A DNA stretch of 44,242 nt from IMG/VR virus record IMGVR_UViG_3300042731_007312, positions 1 through 44,242 of that record, one strand, 5' to 3'. Of this stretch, positions 7,469 through 15,458 are shown one piece after another. This stretch comes from a virus. Below the pieces are notes generated by a model. The model did no database searches. It was not told the origin of the DNA and saw nothing but the letters and a program-made list of their open reading frames with translations. The number at the start of each line of letters is the position of its first letter. Position 1 is the first letter of the stretch. A program made the position numbers and the translations under genes.

Positions 7469-10400
7469 GTGGATATGTCATATTCAAGATAACAGACGGC
7501 ACGGACGAGGTAAACCTCTTAGCGCTAAAGGCTGGTTTCCTATTGAAAGACTGGAAACCGTCAGTGCTTCCGATTGACGGCATTTTTCAGGAGTCTCCGA
7601 CTGCCCCAGGCCGAACCATCGTTCACACACGCTTCGAGAGTATAACCGACCGACTGTCGCTCGCAGTACGTGACACTGCCCCCCTTGACCTCATACGTGA
7701 GTACCGTCGCTTGTTGACGCTTTTAATGAAGGCTATCGACTATTGGACCGGCGTCAACCCCAACCCGGTGTACATCATCAAGCAGGCGAAATGTGAGTCT
7801 GTGCCGTCTTACGCGCTCGTTGGGCTGTGGAACAGTCCGCAGGTCGGAGGCCCGTTCGACCAGCCGTTTGCTCAAAAACCGAGCGTATTCGACGACCTCG
7901 ACTTCAAGATTGAGCACACCGAATGGTTTTCTTCCCCTCCTGGGACAGGAGAGGTGCTTAACCTGTCAAACAGACAAGAAGCCCTGATTCGGGACTGGAC
8001 AGCCGTTACGACGGGGAATCACTGTTTCTACGTTCCTGCCGGTCAATGTGGCTGTGCAAGCGATACCCTGTTCGTATCCGATTCGGGTGTCCCGACCGTC
8101 AGATACAGCGTCAACGGCACGGCCTGGGTCGTGAGCGCGACGCCTCCAACGGCACACGTGAGGGGATGGACAATATTCGGGGGATACCTGTACGCCTTCA
8201 CCGCAAACGGTGTCTTCCGCTCGAACGACGGCGGCGCGAACTTCGCCCTTTTCTCTGCAACCCCGATAGCCAACAGCGCGAACTACTTCCCGCTAATGAC
8301 AAATGATGGGACGTACATGTACGTATATGGTGAGGTGACAGGAACGCACGGCATATATAGGTCAAACGGCGGTGCGTGGGCGCTTGTATTTCAGACATCA
8401 GCGAGTAACATTTACGGTGTACTCGGCTATCACTCAACGCAAGGGTGCTTGTATTGCTACACAGCTTACAACACTACAACACCCGAAATAATCTATTCGG
8501 AAGATGGTACAACGTGGCTCCCGAGCGGTCTTTTCGGAAACGATTCGTTCTCAGGACCGTTCCTGGAAATTGGAGACTATATGTACACCGCAGGCTATTC
8601 GGTGAACTCAGGCGTGTATAAGCTCAACGTAGAAAATGGTGTCTTCTCGTCCGATAAAATACACTCGTGTGCTCAGAACTATTACATATGGCTCAATTGG
8701 CTCGAGTACGACACAGATGCAAAGAAGTTGTATGTGAACGGTCTACGTTGGACGGAGCGCGACAATGCGTCATACATTGACACAACGGCCTATTGGCTAA
8801 CAGAACAGGCCGAAGAAGACCAACTGACTAAACTCGCGCTCATTATGACAAAAGAAACCGTCAAGCCTAGAGAATTGTACTATTTCCCTGGCACAACCGG
8901 ATTCCTGTACATTTACGGGTCAGACGGGAACTTGTATCAATTCCCGACCACGAGGCGGTCAATTGACCGCGAAACGACTGAGAAGGTCTTCGTTACGAAC
9001 TCAGAGACAAACAAACAGATAACACACGCCTACTTTTACGACACGAGCGCAGGAACGTACACATCGCTATACCCGATAAGTTCAACGCCTCAACCTCTTA
9101 TAACGGGACTCCCCCCTCAAGTAAATGATGCAATTTACATATGTATTGAGGACTCCGTCCTGCGTGACGACGGGGCGTTCAATAATTTCATACTCCCTCT
9201 GTGTACCTCGTCAAGGGGTTTGTTCTTCACGCGCGAATACTGGAACGGGGCGGCGTGGGCGGCGTTATCGGGCTACAACTCGACAGCGCGTGACAACGTA
9301 TTCGCAAACCCGCCGAACACCGTCGATATGCTGATACGCGAGCACAAAGGGCACTTTTTCATCCCGCCGTCCGATTTTGCAACAACGGCGGTGAACGGCG
9401 TCACCGGATGGTGGGTCAGGCTTCGTGTCACAACCGTCAATGCCTTGTACACGGTCCCTGAGATTGACAGTGACATTTATACTGTCACCTGGGCACATGT
9501 CGAGGTTGACGATGAGGATGTGCCAGGTGACATTCCCTGTTATACGCACTTCAAAGTGTACCCTGACGGCGTTGTGGATAATACCTATTATCCACACCGA
9601 ATGATTATCTCGTCACGTTCGACAGAACGAGGAGAGGTTTTCAGTCCGTTCATTAACCTTGCACAGGAAAACAACCGACCGGGCGTGTACCCCATTTACG
9701 GGAACACAGGCGACATGTCGTTTGTCGCGTCACCTTCTGTTCCCGCCGGTCAGTATGCCTATTGGCAACCTTCTGCCGGAGGTGAGGCGACACTTGTGAC
9801 AACTCGCTTCATACCGGGCGTTCAAACCGACTACCTCGGGCGATACAGGGCCTTCTTGAGAGTATATGCCGAAAGCGTGTCCGACGCGAACTGGTTAAAG
9901 GTGTGGCTAAGAGTAAATACGGGGAGTGCATACATCGACTCAAAAGTCGCTAATATCACTCAGGTAGCCGGTGTCGCTGAAAGCGTCGCTCTTGTGATTG
10001 ACCTCGGCGTGATTGACATATTACCGATTGCCATCCCCAAAAACACGCGCGTGAACAATCTCACACTTGATGTTAGGGGGGACGCTGCAAACGGCACACC
10101 AGCTCTTAGACTGTACGACCTGTGTATATTCGACGTCGACGAATGCTTTGTCGACGTGTTGAGTAAGGCCGACGACACGTACTACGCCGAGTATTTCGAC
10201 ATCGACTCAATAAGCGACCCATCAAACAGGCTCGTTGCAAGCTCACGAACAATCTATCCACAAAACGAATTTTACATCGACAACAGCATTGAAATACCGC
10301 TCGAACCCCGAACCGGACCGGCTAAACTTCAGGCTAACGCTAATCAGCGCGTGTGGTTTTTGGGGATGAGATGGGATTCGACCTACGAGGTGTGGGTGTC

Positions 10401-10473
10401 ACAGCTTCAGCAGTCATACAGTGTGCAGGCCGAAAAAGTCTCGCGCTACATGACACCTTACAGGGAAGCGTAA
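7465..10473 (+). CDS. Large distal tail / tail-tip protein with Asp-box repeats
   Basis: The 1002-residue protein starts in an ATGA overlap with the tape measure gene, where siphoviruses place the distal tail protein. The first 180 residues (ITDGTDEVNLLA, DTAPLDLIREYRRLLTLL) resemble a structural attachment domain. Residues about 185-480 contain BNR/Asp-box motifs (RYSVNGTAW, FRSNDGGANF, IYSEDGTTW), suggesting a second beta-propeller. A further beta-rich region follows, containing YWNGAAWAAL and GVTGWWVRLRVTT, which are typical of phage tail domains. The end (YEVWVSQLQQSYSVQAEKVSRYM) is probably the contact with the next tail-tip protein. No enzyme motif was seen. The role is inferred from order and composition: linking the tail tube to receptor-binding parts. 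Confidence 0.75.
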   Translation: MSGYVIFKITDGTDEVNLLALKAGFLLKDWKPSVLPIDGIFQESPTAPGRTIVHTRFESITDRLSLAVRDTAPLDLIREYRRLLTLLMKAIDYWTGVNPNPVYIIKQAKCESVPSYALVGLWNSPQVGGPFDQPFAQKPSVFDDLDFKIEHTEWFSSPPGTGEVLNLSNRQEALIRDWTAVTTGNHCFYVPAGQCGCASDTLFVSDSGVPTVRYSVNGTAWVVSATPPTAHVRGWTIFGGYLYAFTANGVFRSNDGGANFALFSATPIANSANYFPLMTNDGTYMYVYGEVTGTHGIYRSNGGAWALVFQTSASNIYGVLGYHSTQGCLYCYTAYNTTTPEIIYSEDGTTWLPSGLFGNDSFSGPFLEIGDYMYTAGYSVNSGVYKLNVENGVFSSDKIHSCAQNYYIWLNWLEYDTDAKKLYVNGLRWTERDNASYIDTTAYWLTEQAEEDQLTKLALIMTKETVKPRELYYFPGTTGFLYIYGSDGNLYQFPTTRRSIDRETTEKVFVTNSETNKQITHAYFYDTSAGTYTSLYPISSTPQPLITGLPPQVNDAIYICIEDSVLRDDGAFNNFILPLCTSSRGLFFTREYWNGAAWAALSGYNSTARDNVFANPPNTVDMLIREHKGHFFIPPSDFATTAVNGVTGWWVRLRVTTVNALYTVPEIDSDIYTVTWAHVEVDDEDVPGDIPCYTHFKVYPDGVVDNTYYPHRMIISSRSTERGEVFSPFINLAQENNRPGVYPIYGNTGDMSFVASPSVPAGQYAYWQPSAGGEATLVTTRFIPGVQTDYLGRYRAFLRVYAESVSDANWLKVWLRVNTGSAYIDSKVANITQVAGVAESVALVIDLGVIDILPIAIPKNTRVNNLTLDVRGDAANGTPALRLYDLCIFDVDECFVDVLSKADDTYYAEYFDIDSISDPSNRLVASSRTIYPQNEFYIDNSIEIPLEPRTGPAKLQANANQRVWFLGMRWDSTYEVWVSQLQQSYSVQAEKVSRYMTPYREA
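7519..7528. repeat. Palindrome TTAGCGCTAA, copy 1 of 7
   Basis: Exact core palindrome near the start of the distal tail protein gene, encoding LLALK. Consensus over all copies in coding sense is CYTTAGCGCTAARG, where the second base is the least constant. Confidence 0.8.
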
Positions 10474-11673
10474 ATGTTCCCCTCGTATAGACGCCTCGGA
10501 ACATTTACGCTTAACGCGTGGAACCCGACCATCACTGTACCCGGGGGCGGTCCGCCTTACATAACGTATGTGCCCGAAGGACAATTCAAGCGCTCTTTTG
10601 CGTCAGAAATACAGTCGGCGAAATATAGCCTGTCCTCGTTCGGGGGATACGACGGGATGGGAATACAGATAAACGACTGTCAGGCCGTTATAGACGACTG
10701 GATTGCTAACGGCCTGGGGCGACACATCGCTCTTTACAGTCCCGAAGGGGTCGGTGTTTGGGAAGGGTTTGTCAACGAGGTGAAGGCAAACCTCGGGACA
10801 TTGAGCCTTCAGAGGGGACCTCTCCTCGACGTGTCGAACTATATACAAGGCACGTACACAAACCACGACACGAGTGTTAGCCCGCCTTACCGAAGCCCGA
10901 CCACATATGCAACCCCTGTCTCCGACTCAGTCAGTCAAGGACTGTTCGGCTATTTTCTGACAACTGTTCAATGTGGGCAGGTGACATCAGCACAGGCAAA
11001 TCAAATAGTAACTATGTACCTTCAAGAGCACGCATACCCCGAGACGACACAGAAAATAAATGTGTCGTCAGGGAGCTTCAACATGACCCTCACCTGCCTC
11101 GGCTACTTCCACTGGTTTAGCACATATACTTACGTCAACAACGCGACCGGGACGGTCGGCATTAGCACTCAAATACAGGACATAGTGAACGCACAACCGA
11201 ACAGCGTTATAAGCACTGACTTCTTGAACATAGCGACAAACGCCTTCGCTATTCCTGACGGCGCATACTCTGAACAAGAGGCACTCGGCCTCCTCAAAAA
11301 CCTCGTTCAACTCGGAGACAATTCGAATAACCGATATGTGGTCGGAGTGTACGATGGTCAGGTGCTTTACTACGAGGTTGCACCCGCACGGACCTCAGTC
11401 GAGTATCTTCAGTATCTTTCGGACGTGGGGCAGCGTGTCAGGAATAAATACGGGAAACCGCTTCCGCTTTGGGACATCAGACCCGGGAAATGGTTAAAGA
11501 CGGTTGACCTACTCCCTGGTCAGGTGTCAGAGGGGACCTCTGACGACCCGACGTTCCTTTTCATCGAAAAAATAGACTATTCAATACCTGCGTCTGTGTC
11601 AATCACCGCCTCGAAACACTCGCAAGTAAGACAACAACTCAACCGACTTGGCCTGGGGGGCACATATGCCTAA
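10474..11673 (+). CDS. Putative tail hub / baseplate protein
   Basis: The 399-residue product starts at an ATG one base after the previous stop (TAAATG). It is beta-rich at the start (SYRRLGTFTLNAWNPTITVPGG, GQFKRSFASEIQSAKYSLS), as in tail hub proteins that receive the distal tail protein. Its C-terminus (FLFIEKIDYSIPASVSITASKHSQVRQQL) resembles the ends of phage hub proteins. It lacks recognisable endopeptidase or lysozyme residues. The assignment rests on position between the large tail-tip protein and the jelly-roll protein, and on general composition. Confidence 0.55.
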   Translation: MFPSYRRLGTFTLNAWNPTITVPGGGPPYITYVPEGQFKRSFASEIQSAKYSLSSFGGYDGMGIQINDCQAVIDDWIANGLGRHIALYSPEGVGVWEGFVNEVKANLGTLSLQRGPLLDVSNYIQGTYTNHDTSVSPPYRSPTTYATPVSDSVSQGLFGYFLTTVQCGQVTSAQANQIVTMYLQEHAYPETTQKINVSSGSFNMTLTCLGYFHWFSTYTYVNNATGTVGISTQIQDIVNAQPNSVISTDFLNIATNAFAIPDGAYSEQEALGLLKNLVQLGDNSNNRYVVGVYDGQVLYYEVAPARTSVEYLQYLSDVGQRVRNKYGKPLPLWDIRPGKWLKTVDLLPGQVSEGTSDDPTFLFIEKIDYSIPASVSITASKHSQVRQQLNRLGLGGTYA

Positions 11674-12172
11674 CGTCCGAAACCCCGAAATGACACAAAT
11701 GCTCAAAGGCGACTTTCAGTCGGCCCTCGGAACGGCCCAGGCTGTGTATTACACAGGCGGGAATGGGGGCACTGCAACGAGTGGGGCATGGCGGCAATAC
11801 CCGCTTAACGCCTTATGGGATAACACGTGCGGTGCAACCATCGGGTCAAATAACCTGTATCTCAAAATGGGCGTCTATGCCGTGAATTGGTGGGCCGTCG
11901 GCTATTATGTCAGTCGTTTCCAGACATACCTATGGAACTCACAAGACGGGCTTGTACGATATGGTGTTTCTCGCTACCCTTACGCCGTGTCGACGGCGTA
12001 CAACGAGGCTATATCAATTGGTCATGCCCTCATGTCGCTTAACGCGACCCGATACGTTAGGTTATACTATCGATGTCAGGTAACAGCCGCTACATACGGC
12101 CTCGGGGTCGATAGTCAGTTTGGGACGAACGTGTTCGGCGGTATATGGGTTTATCAATTGGAGTCATACTGA
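11666..12172 (+). CDS. C1q/TNF-like jelly-roll tail protein
   Basis: The start ATG at 11666 lies inside the end of the hub gene, after a G-rich ribosome site; the ATG at 11648 further upstream is less likely. The 168-residue sequence has the pattern of phage jelly-roll domains related to C1q/TNF: WRQYPLNAL near the start, then GVYAVNWWAVGYYVSRFQTYLWN, ISIGHALMSLNATRYVRLYYRC, and a final FGTNVFGGIWVYQLE. Such domains usually form trimers at the tips of fibres or tails and bind receptors. That role here is inferred. It ends TGATG with the next gene. Confidence 0.65.
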   Translation: MPNVRNPEMTQMLKGDFQSALGTAQAVYYTGGNGGTATSGAWRQYPLNALWDNTCGATIGSNNLYLKMGVYAVNWWAVGYYVSRFQTYLWNSQDGLVRYGVSRYPYAVSTAYNEAISIGHALMSLNATRYVRLYYRCQVTAATYGLGVDSQFGTNVFGGIWVYQLESY

Positions 12173-12753
12173 TGATTGACTTTCCTCTCTGTGTACACGT
12201 GCTCGTTCCGGGCACACTGTGGGACCTCGTGGGTCCTCCAAACGAATACGTGTCCCTCTCGTGGGCCGACCCCGTAACTGAGAAGCCGACTGAAGAAGCG
12301 CTTCTTGAGACCTGGGCGGTGCTTGCACCCATTATCGTACAACAGGCGGAAGCAATGGTGCTTGGGCTTGAATTTACACCCTCGTTCACGAGCACCGCCG
12401 AAGAGGGCTTCTTGCTCGAGGTGTCATACACAAGCCACACTGTGTCGGAGCGTTACGCGAACGTAGCCGACACGACGGCACGGCTCTTAGCTCTAAATGA
12501 CAACCCGCTCGTTCAACTCATTCGGGTGTATGATAGTAAGGCGTCTACCTGGGACAATTGGCGCGGTTTTTTAGGGAATCTCGTGTATCAGCCTGCGTGG
12601 ATTAACCTGTTCCTGGGCTGCACAATGGGTGCTCAAAGTATTGCTCGCGTCGTTGGAGACGCGAGCGTGTACACCGAATACAAGCGCGTTTACGATGCGT
12701 TGACGATATTGACACCAGAACAAATCTGTGATAAAATATCAGTAAGGAGGTAG
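12172..12753 (+). CDS. Hypothetical tail-operon protein
   Basis: This 193-residue protein begins at the ATG of a TGATG junction. The N-terminal part contains WADPVTEKPTEEALLETWAVL, a proline/helix pattern seen in short tail-tip or fibre-associated proteins, followed by helical sequence. The C-terminal half is hydrophobic and aromatic (DNWRGFLGNLVYQPAWINLFLG). No family is recognised. Its position after the jelly-roll protein suggests a tail-fibre accessory or chaperone. That is inference. Confidence 0.55.
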   Translation: MIDFPLCVHVLVPGTLWDLVGPPNEYVSLSWADPVTEKPTEEALLETWAVLAPIIVQQAEAMVLGLEFTPSFTSTAEEGFLLEVSYTSHTVSERYANVADTTARLLALNDNPLVQLIRVYDSKASTWDNWRGFLGNLVYQPAWINLFLGCTMGAQSIARVVGDASVYTEYKRVYDALTILTPEQICDKISVRR

Positions 12754-12757
12754 TGAC

Positions 12758-12973
12758 ATGTACGAATTATCGAAAGTAACACAGATAGCACGAACAGCCC
12801 TGATATGGCTCGTGATTGTCTCGATTGTGCTCGTGGCAGTCTCGGTCTGTGTAGGCTGTGACGCACCTTACGAGCCGACAGGCGAAGAGACGGGCGACTC
12901 ACCGCAGCCCACACCGTCCCTTAACCGGGCGGTGATACAGAACTACATCGACAAGTACACCGGTCAACGGTAA
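12758..12973 (+). CDS. Small single-pass membrane protein
   Basis: The 71-residue protein follows AAGGAGGT. It has one hydrophobic helix (about residues 13-32), then CVGCDAP and a polar, proline-containing outer part. The cysteine after VCVG resembles a lipoprotein site, but the residue at -3 is Cys rather than Leu/Val/Ile, so lipidation is doubtful. Coming last in the tail operon it could be a lysis-related (spanin- or holin-like) protein, but no endolysin is adjacent and the function is unknown. Its last bases overlap the convergent gene on the other strand. Confidence 0.6.
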   Translation: MYELSKVTQIARTALIWLVIVSIVLVAVSVCVGCDAPYEPTGEETGDSPQPTPSLNRAVIQNYIDKYTGQR

Positions 12974-13881
12974 CAGGCGAAAACGCCCGTTTCCCAGGCC
13001 GTTTCCCATTCCTTTGGTGAATGTAACTTGACCGCAGGGCCTTTTAGGCCCAGGTCAAGTTTTTCTTCTTCAAGCTCGTCCCGATACAGCCGATAACTTG
13101 CAGCCGCCCGTCCCCCGGCCCCGATGTGGCAGAAGCGCGGGTCAGGATACACCGTCCGGGACATTTCGAGGTTAGCCTCACTCGTGTACGCCCCCTCAAG
13201 CTGAAGCGAAAGGTACGTCCCGTTCTCGTACAGGCCGAAGGCCCCTTCTGACAACAGGCACATACAGGGGGTGTCGCCTGCCGCCTCGCGTATGGCCCGC
13301 GCTCCGACCATCGAGCCACACGGACTCCCGTAAACGATGTGCTTGAGACGCGGTCCCAGGTGTTCTTTGAGGTACGATATAACAGCGACGCCGGTTGTTC
13401 CCGTCGCTATTATGTCGAACAGGAACACCGACACGTCGTCGGCCTTAGCGCTAAAGATTTCGAGGTTTCCCGCCACAGGCGCAGCCTTGAACGGGTCGAA
13501 GGCTTCGTCTCCGTTCCGTGTTCGAATACGCTCGCGGCGTGCCCACATGTACGCGAGCCACACGTCGTATTCGTTGTGTAATATGTCAAGTATCCCGTGA
13601 AAGAAAGCGTACCCGCCTCCCTCAGTCATTATGGGGACGCCCACGAGGCGCGTCTTATAAATTTCCTTCCATTGTGAGAGCGCGAACTTGACCATTGAGC
13701 CGATGATGAAGCGGCTGTACAGCGCGTTCTCTTGTGGTTTTGTGAGGCGACCTGGGTAGAACACCCGACTCTTACCGGCTGGCGTTTCTATCGAGAAAAC
13801 GCCGTCCTCGAGGAACTTCGCCCACGCGACGGCCTGCCCGACCTGAAAACGCGTCATTTCCTTATACTTGTAAGTTTTCAT
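12964..13881 (-). CDS. Phosphoribosyltransferase-like protein
   Basis: The ATG at 13881 gives 305 residues; a TTG at 13905 is in frame but lies inside the promoter. The core (about residues 155-215) has VSVFLFDIIATGTTGVAVI, which matches the PRPP-binding loop of type I phosphoribosyltransferases (hydrophobic strand, acidic residue, then a Gly/Thr-rich loop). Only one acidic residue stands where canonical enzymes have two. The following KHIVYGSPCGSMVGARAIREA resembles the next strand-helix of the fold. The N-terminal 130 residues are unrecognised. It could act in base or nucleotide modification; the radical SAM gene elsewhere in the window is a possible partner, but that is inference. It is transcribed alone from its own promoter. 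Confidence 0.6.
   Translation of the reverse strand: MKTYKYKEMTRFQVGQAVAWAKFLEDGVFSIETPAGKSRVFYPGRLTKPQENALYSRFIIGSMVKFALSQWKEIYKTRLVGVPIMTEGGGYAFFHGILDILHNEYDVWLAYMWARRERIRTRNGDEAFDPFKAAPVAGNLEIFSAKADDVSVFLFDIIATGTTGVAVISYLKEHLGPRLKHIVYGSPCGSMVGARAIREAAGDTPCMCLLSEGAFGLYENGTYLSLQLEGAYTSEANLEMSRTVYPDPRFCHIGAGGRAAASYRLYRDELEEEKLDLGLKGPAVKLHSPKEWETAWETGVFACYR
13445..13454. repeat. Palindrome TTAGCGCTAA, copy 2 of 7
   Basis: Exact copy within the phosphoribosyltransferase-like gene, just upstream of the codons for its nucleotide-binding motif. It is read in a different frame from most copies (FSAK), which argues against protein-level repetition. Confidence 0.8.
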
Positions 13882-13887
13882 AGAGCG

Positions 13888-13916
13888 ATTATACCATAGT
13901 AACAAAAAAGAGGCAA
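13888..13916 (-). promoter_or_regulatory. Leaderless-type promoter inside terminator
   Basis: TTGCCT (13911-13916), a 17-base spacer ending TGG and TATAAT (13888-13893) lie on the minus strand. Only six bases separate the -10 from the ATG at 13881, so the transcript should begin at or next to the start codon. The -35 box is part of the 3' arm of the terminator hairpin that ends the head operon. Confidence 0.75.
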
Positions 13917-13936
13917 CCCGTGAAGGTTGCCTCTTT
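13907..13936 (-). terminator. Intrinsic terminator of head operon
   Basis: A perfect 12-bp stem (AAAGAGGCAACC with its complement) around a 6-base loop is followed on the minus strand by a six-T run. It lies 16 bases after the major capsid protein gene, so it should end the long terminase-to-capsid transcript. Confidence 0.85.
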
Positions 13937-13952
13937 GAGTCTCAGGTGGAAA

Positions 13953-15449
13953 CTAGCGCCCGTGTTCCCAGGGGTCCTCACCGTCGAAGGCTTCCCAGGG
14001 GTCTTCGCGCTCGTTATAGACACCACCGTCGAGGTTATACGGATGGTCGGGGTAGGGGTCTCTCAGGTATTGCATCGAGGTGAACTTGATGTTCTGGATG
14101 CGTCCTGCAAGCTGCGGTGCGCGAAGCACCATTCGCTGATGCGAGACGAGGGACAACTGGAAACACCACCTCCGTATGTCGACGGCCCAGGAGTAGATGC
14201 CCCTGTCTGACCAGAAGGTCTGCATACCGCGAAGGAGTGCGATGTTCTCACGCGCGACTGCGTCCTGATAGTTGAGGTATTCCATGTACAGAACGGGGAA
14301 GCCGTTCTGGATGGTGACGGGAAGCATGTAGATGCTTGACGCAAATTCGCCGTCAACGAGGTTCGCGTTGTCGTCGCCTGTGTGGACGTGGATTCCGTCG
14401 TCCGTGATAACCGGGAATCTCATGCCGCCAATGTCGATGTACATACCCTCGCGCATGGCGTCGCGCTCGGCGGTGTTCTCGCGCCCGTCAAGGAACACGT
14501 TGTCGTTCTGGCCTCTCAGGCCGTTACCGCACCGGCCCGTATTGTAGATACAAGGCCATATTTCGCTCAACTCCACCCACAGTGTCGGGGGCATTGTGAG
14601 CACCCACTGCACCGGGGACAGGCCCATGCGCCTCGCGTTATGCTTGAGATACTCGACCATCGATACCAGATAGGTCACTATCGAGCGACCGTCCGACCCG
14701 TCGATGTTCGCATACGCGAAGTCCTTTATGTCGGAGTTAAGCGCCGGGCAGGCCACGTCGGTCTTCGCGTCAACGATAGCGTCCGATATTTGCGTATCGA
14801 GACCTACCATTTCATTCGCAGCCGCCGTGCCCTGATATATCTGCTGATACAGGTCAAGCTCAGCCGCCGCAGCCGTCTTCACCATTTCCGACATGACGAT
14901 GTAGTTGAGGACGTCGGTCTGTGACAGGCCCGGGGGAAGCTGCCCCATATCGCCGAGCAGCGAGCCGTGTAGGACCAGGTCCATCGGTTCGCCTCTGTTT
15001 ATGCGCCTCATGACGCGCGTGAAGTCAATGACGTCGCTGTCGAACCTGACGAAGCCCCACCTCGTGCTGAGGTAGCATGTCTTCATCTTGTTCGTGGGCG
15101 CATCGTCACAAACCTCGTCCGGTTTCGTCCCCTCCGCAGCAGTGTACCCCGTGATGAACGGGTAGAAGGGGTAGTCTGCCGTCGAGGGAAATTTGGGGAC
15201 CGCAGCCGCGATTCCCATCGGGTTGACGCGGGCGGAAATTACGTCGCGTTCCGCCCCGAGCACCGACAGTATACCGCCGTGCCCGTGAAGGGGTGCTACA
15301 GTCTGACCGCCGGTTGTGTCGTAAACCGACTTCCAGTTGAAGCCCCGTCGTGAACCCTTCTTCCCGTCAAGCGCGAGACGCTCAAGGATTTCCGTGTTCT
15401 TGCTGGTCGTTTCGGCCAGCATCTCGAGAATTTTTTGTGTGTCGCTCAT
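13953..15449 (-). CDS. Major capsid protein
   Basis: The 498-residue product starts at ATG 15449 after AGGTGAG; a GTG three codons upstream is possible but poorly spaced. A short N-terminal coiled segment precedes the shell domain. YTAAEGTKPDE with the following strand-rich region is typical of HK97-fold capsid proteins (E-loop and adjacent strands), as is the long spine-helix region around residues 160-200. It is the last gene of the head operon and follows the protease-scaffold gene, the classic order. The C-terminal part (from about 400) contains an arginine/aromatic-rich stretch and ends in a repeated acidic motif (EDPWEAFDGEDPWEHGR). Confidence 0.85.
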   Translation of the reverse strand: MSDTQKILEMLAETTSKNTEILERLALDGKKGSRRGFNWKSVYDTTGGQTVAPLHGHGGILSVLGAERDVISARVNPMGIAAAVPKFPSTADYPFYPFITGYTAAEGTKPDEVCDDAPTNKMKTCYLSTRWGFVRFDSDVIDFTRVMRRINRGEPMDLVLHGSLLGDMGQLPPGLSQTDVLNYIVMSEMVKTAAAAELDLYQQIYQGTAAANEMVGLDTQISDAIVDAKTDVACPALNSDIKDFAYANIDGSDGRSIVTYLVSMVEYLKHNARRMGLSPVQWVLTMPPTLWVELSEIWPCIYNTGRCGNGLRGQNDNVFLDGRENTAERDAMREGMYIDIGGMRFPVITDDGIHVHTGDDNANLVDGEFASSIYMLPVTIQNGFPVLYMEYLNYQDAVARENIALLRGMQTFWSDRGIYSWAVDIRRWCFQLSLVSHQRMVLRAPQLAGRIQNIKFTSMQYLRDPYPDHPYNLDGGVYNEREDPWEAFDGEDPWEHGR

Positions 15450-15458
15450 TTCTCTCAC

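Noticed and set aside
12758-12973. Lipoprotein (outer-membrane spanin) call for the small tail-operon protein
   Set aside because: The Cys is not preceded by a proper lipobox (Cys at -3), and no partner or endolysin is near.
12976-12990. GGCG-AAAA-CGCC hairpin as terminator of the tail operon
   Set aside because: The stem is only four base pairs with no T-run, and it lies within coding sequence of the opposite gene.
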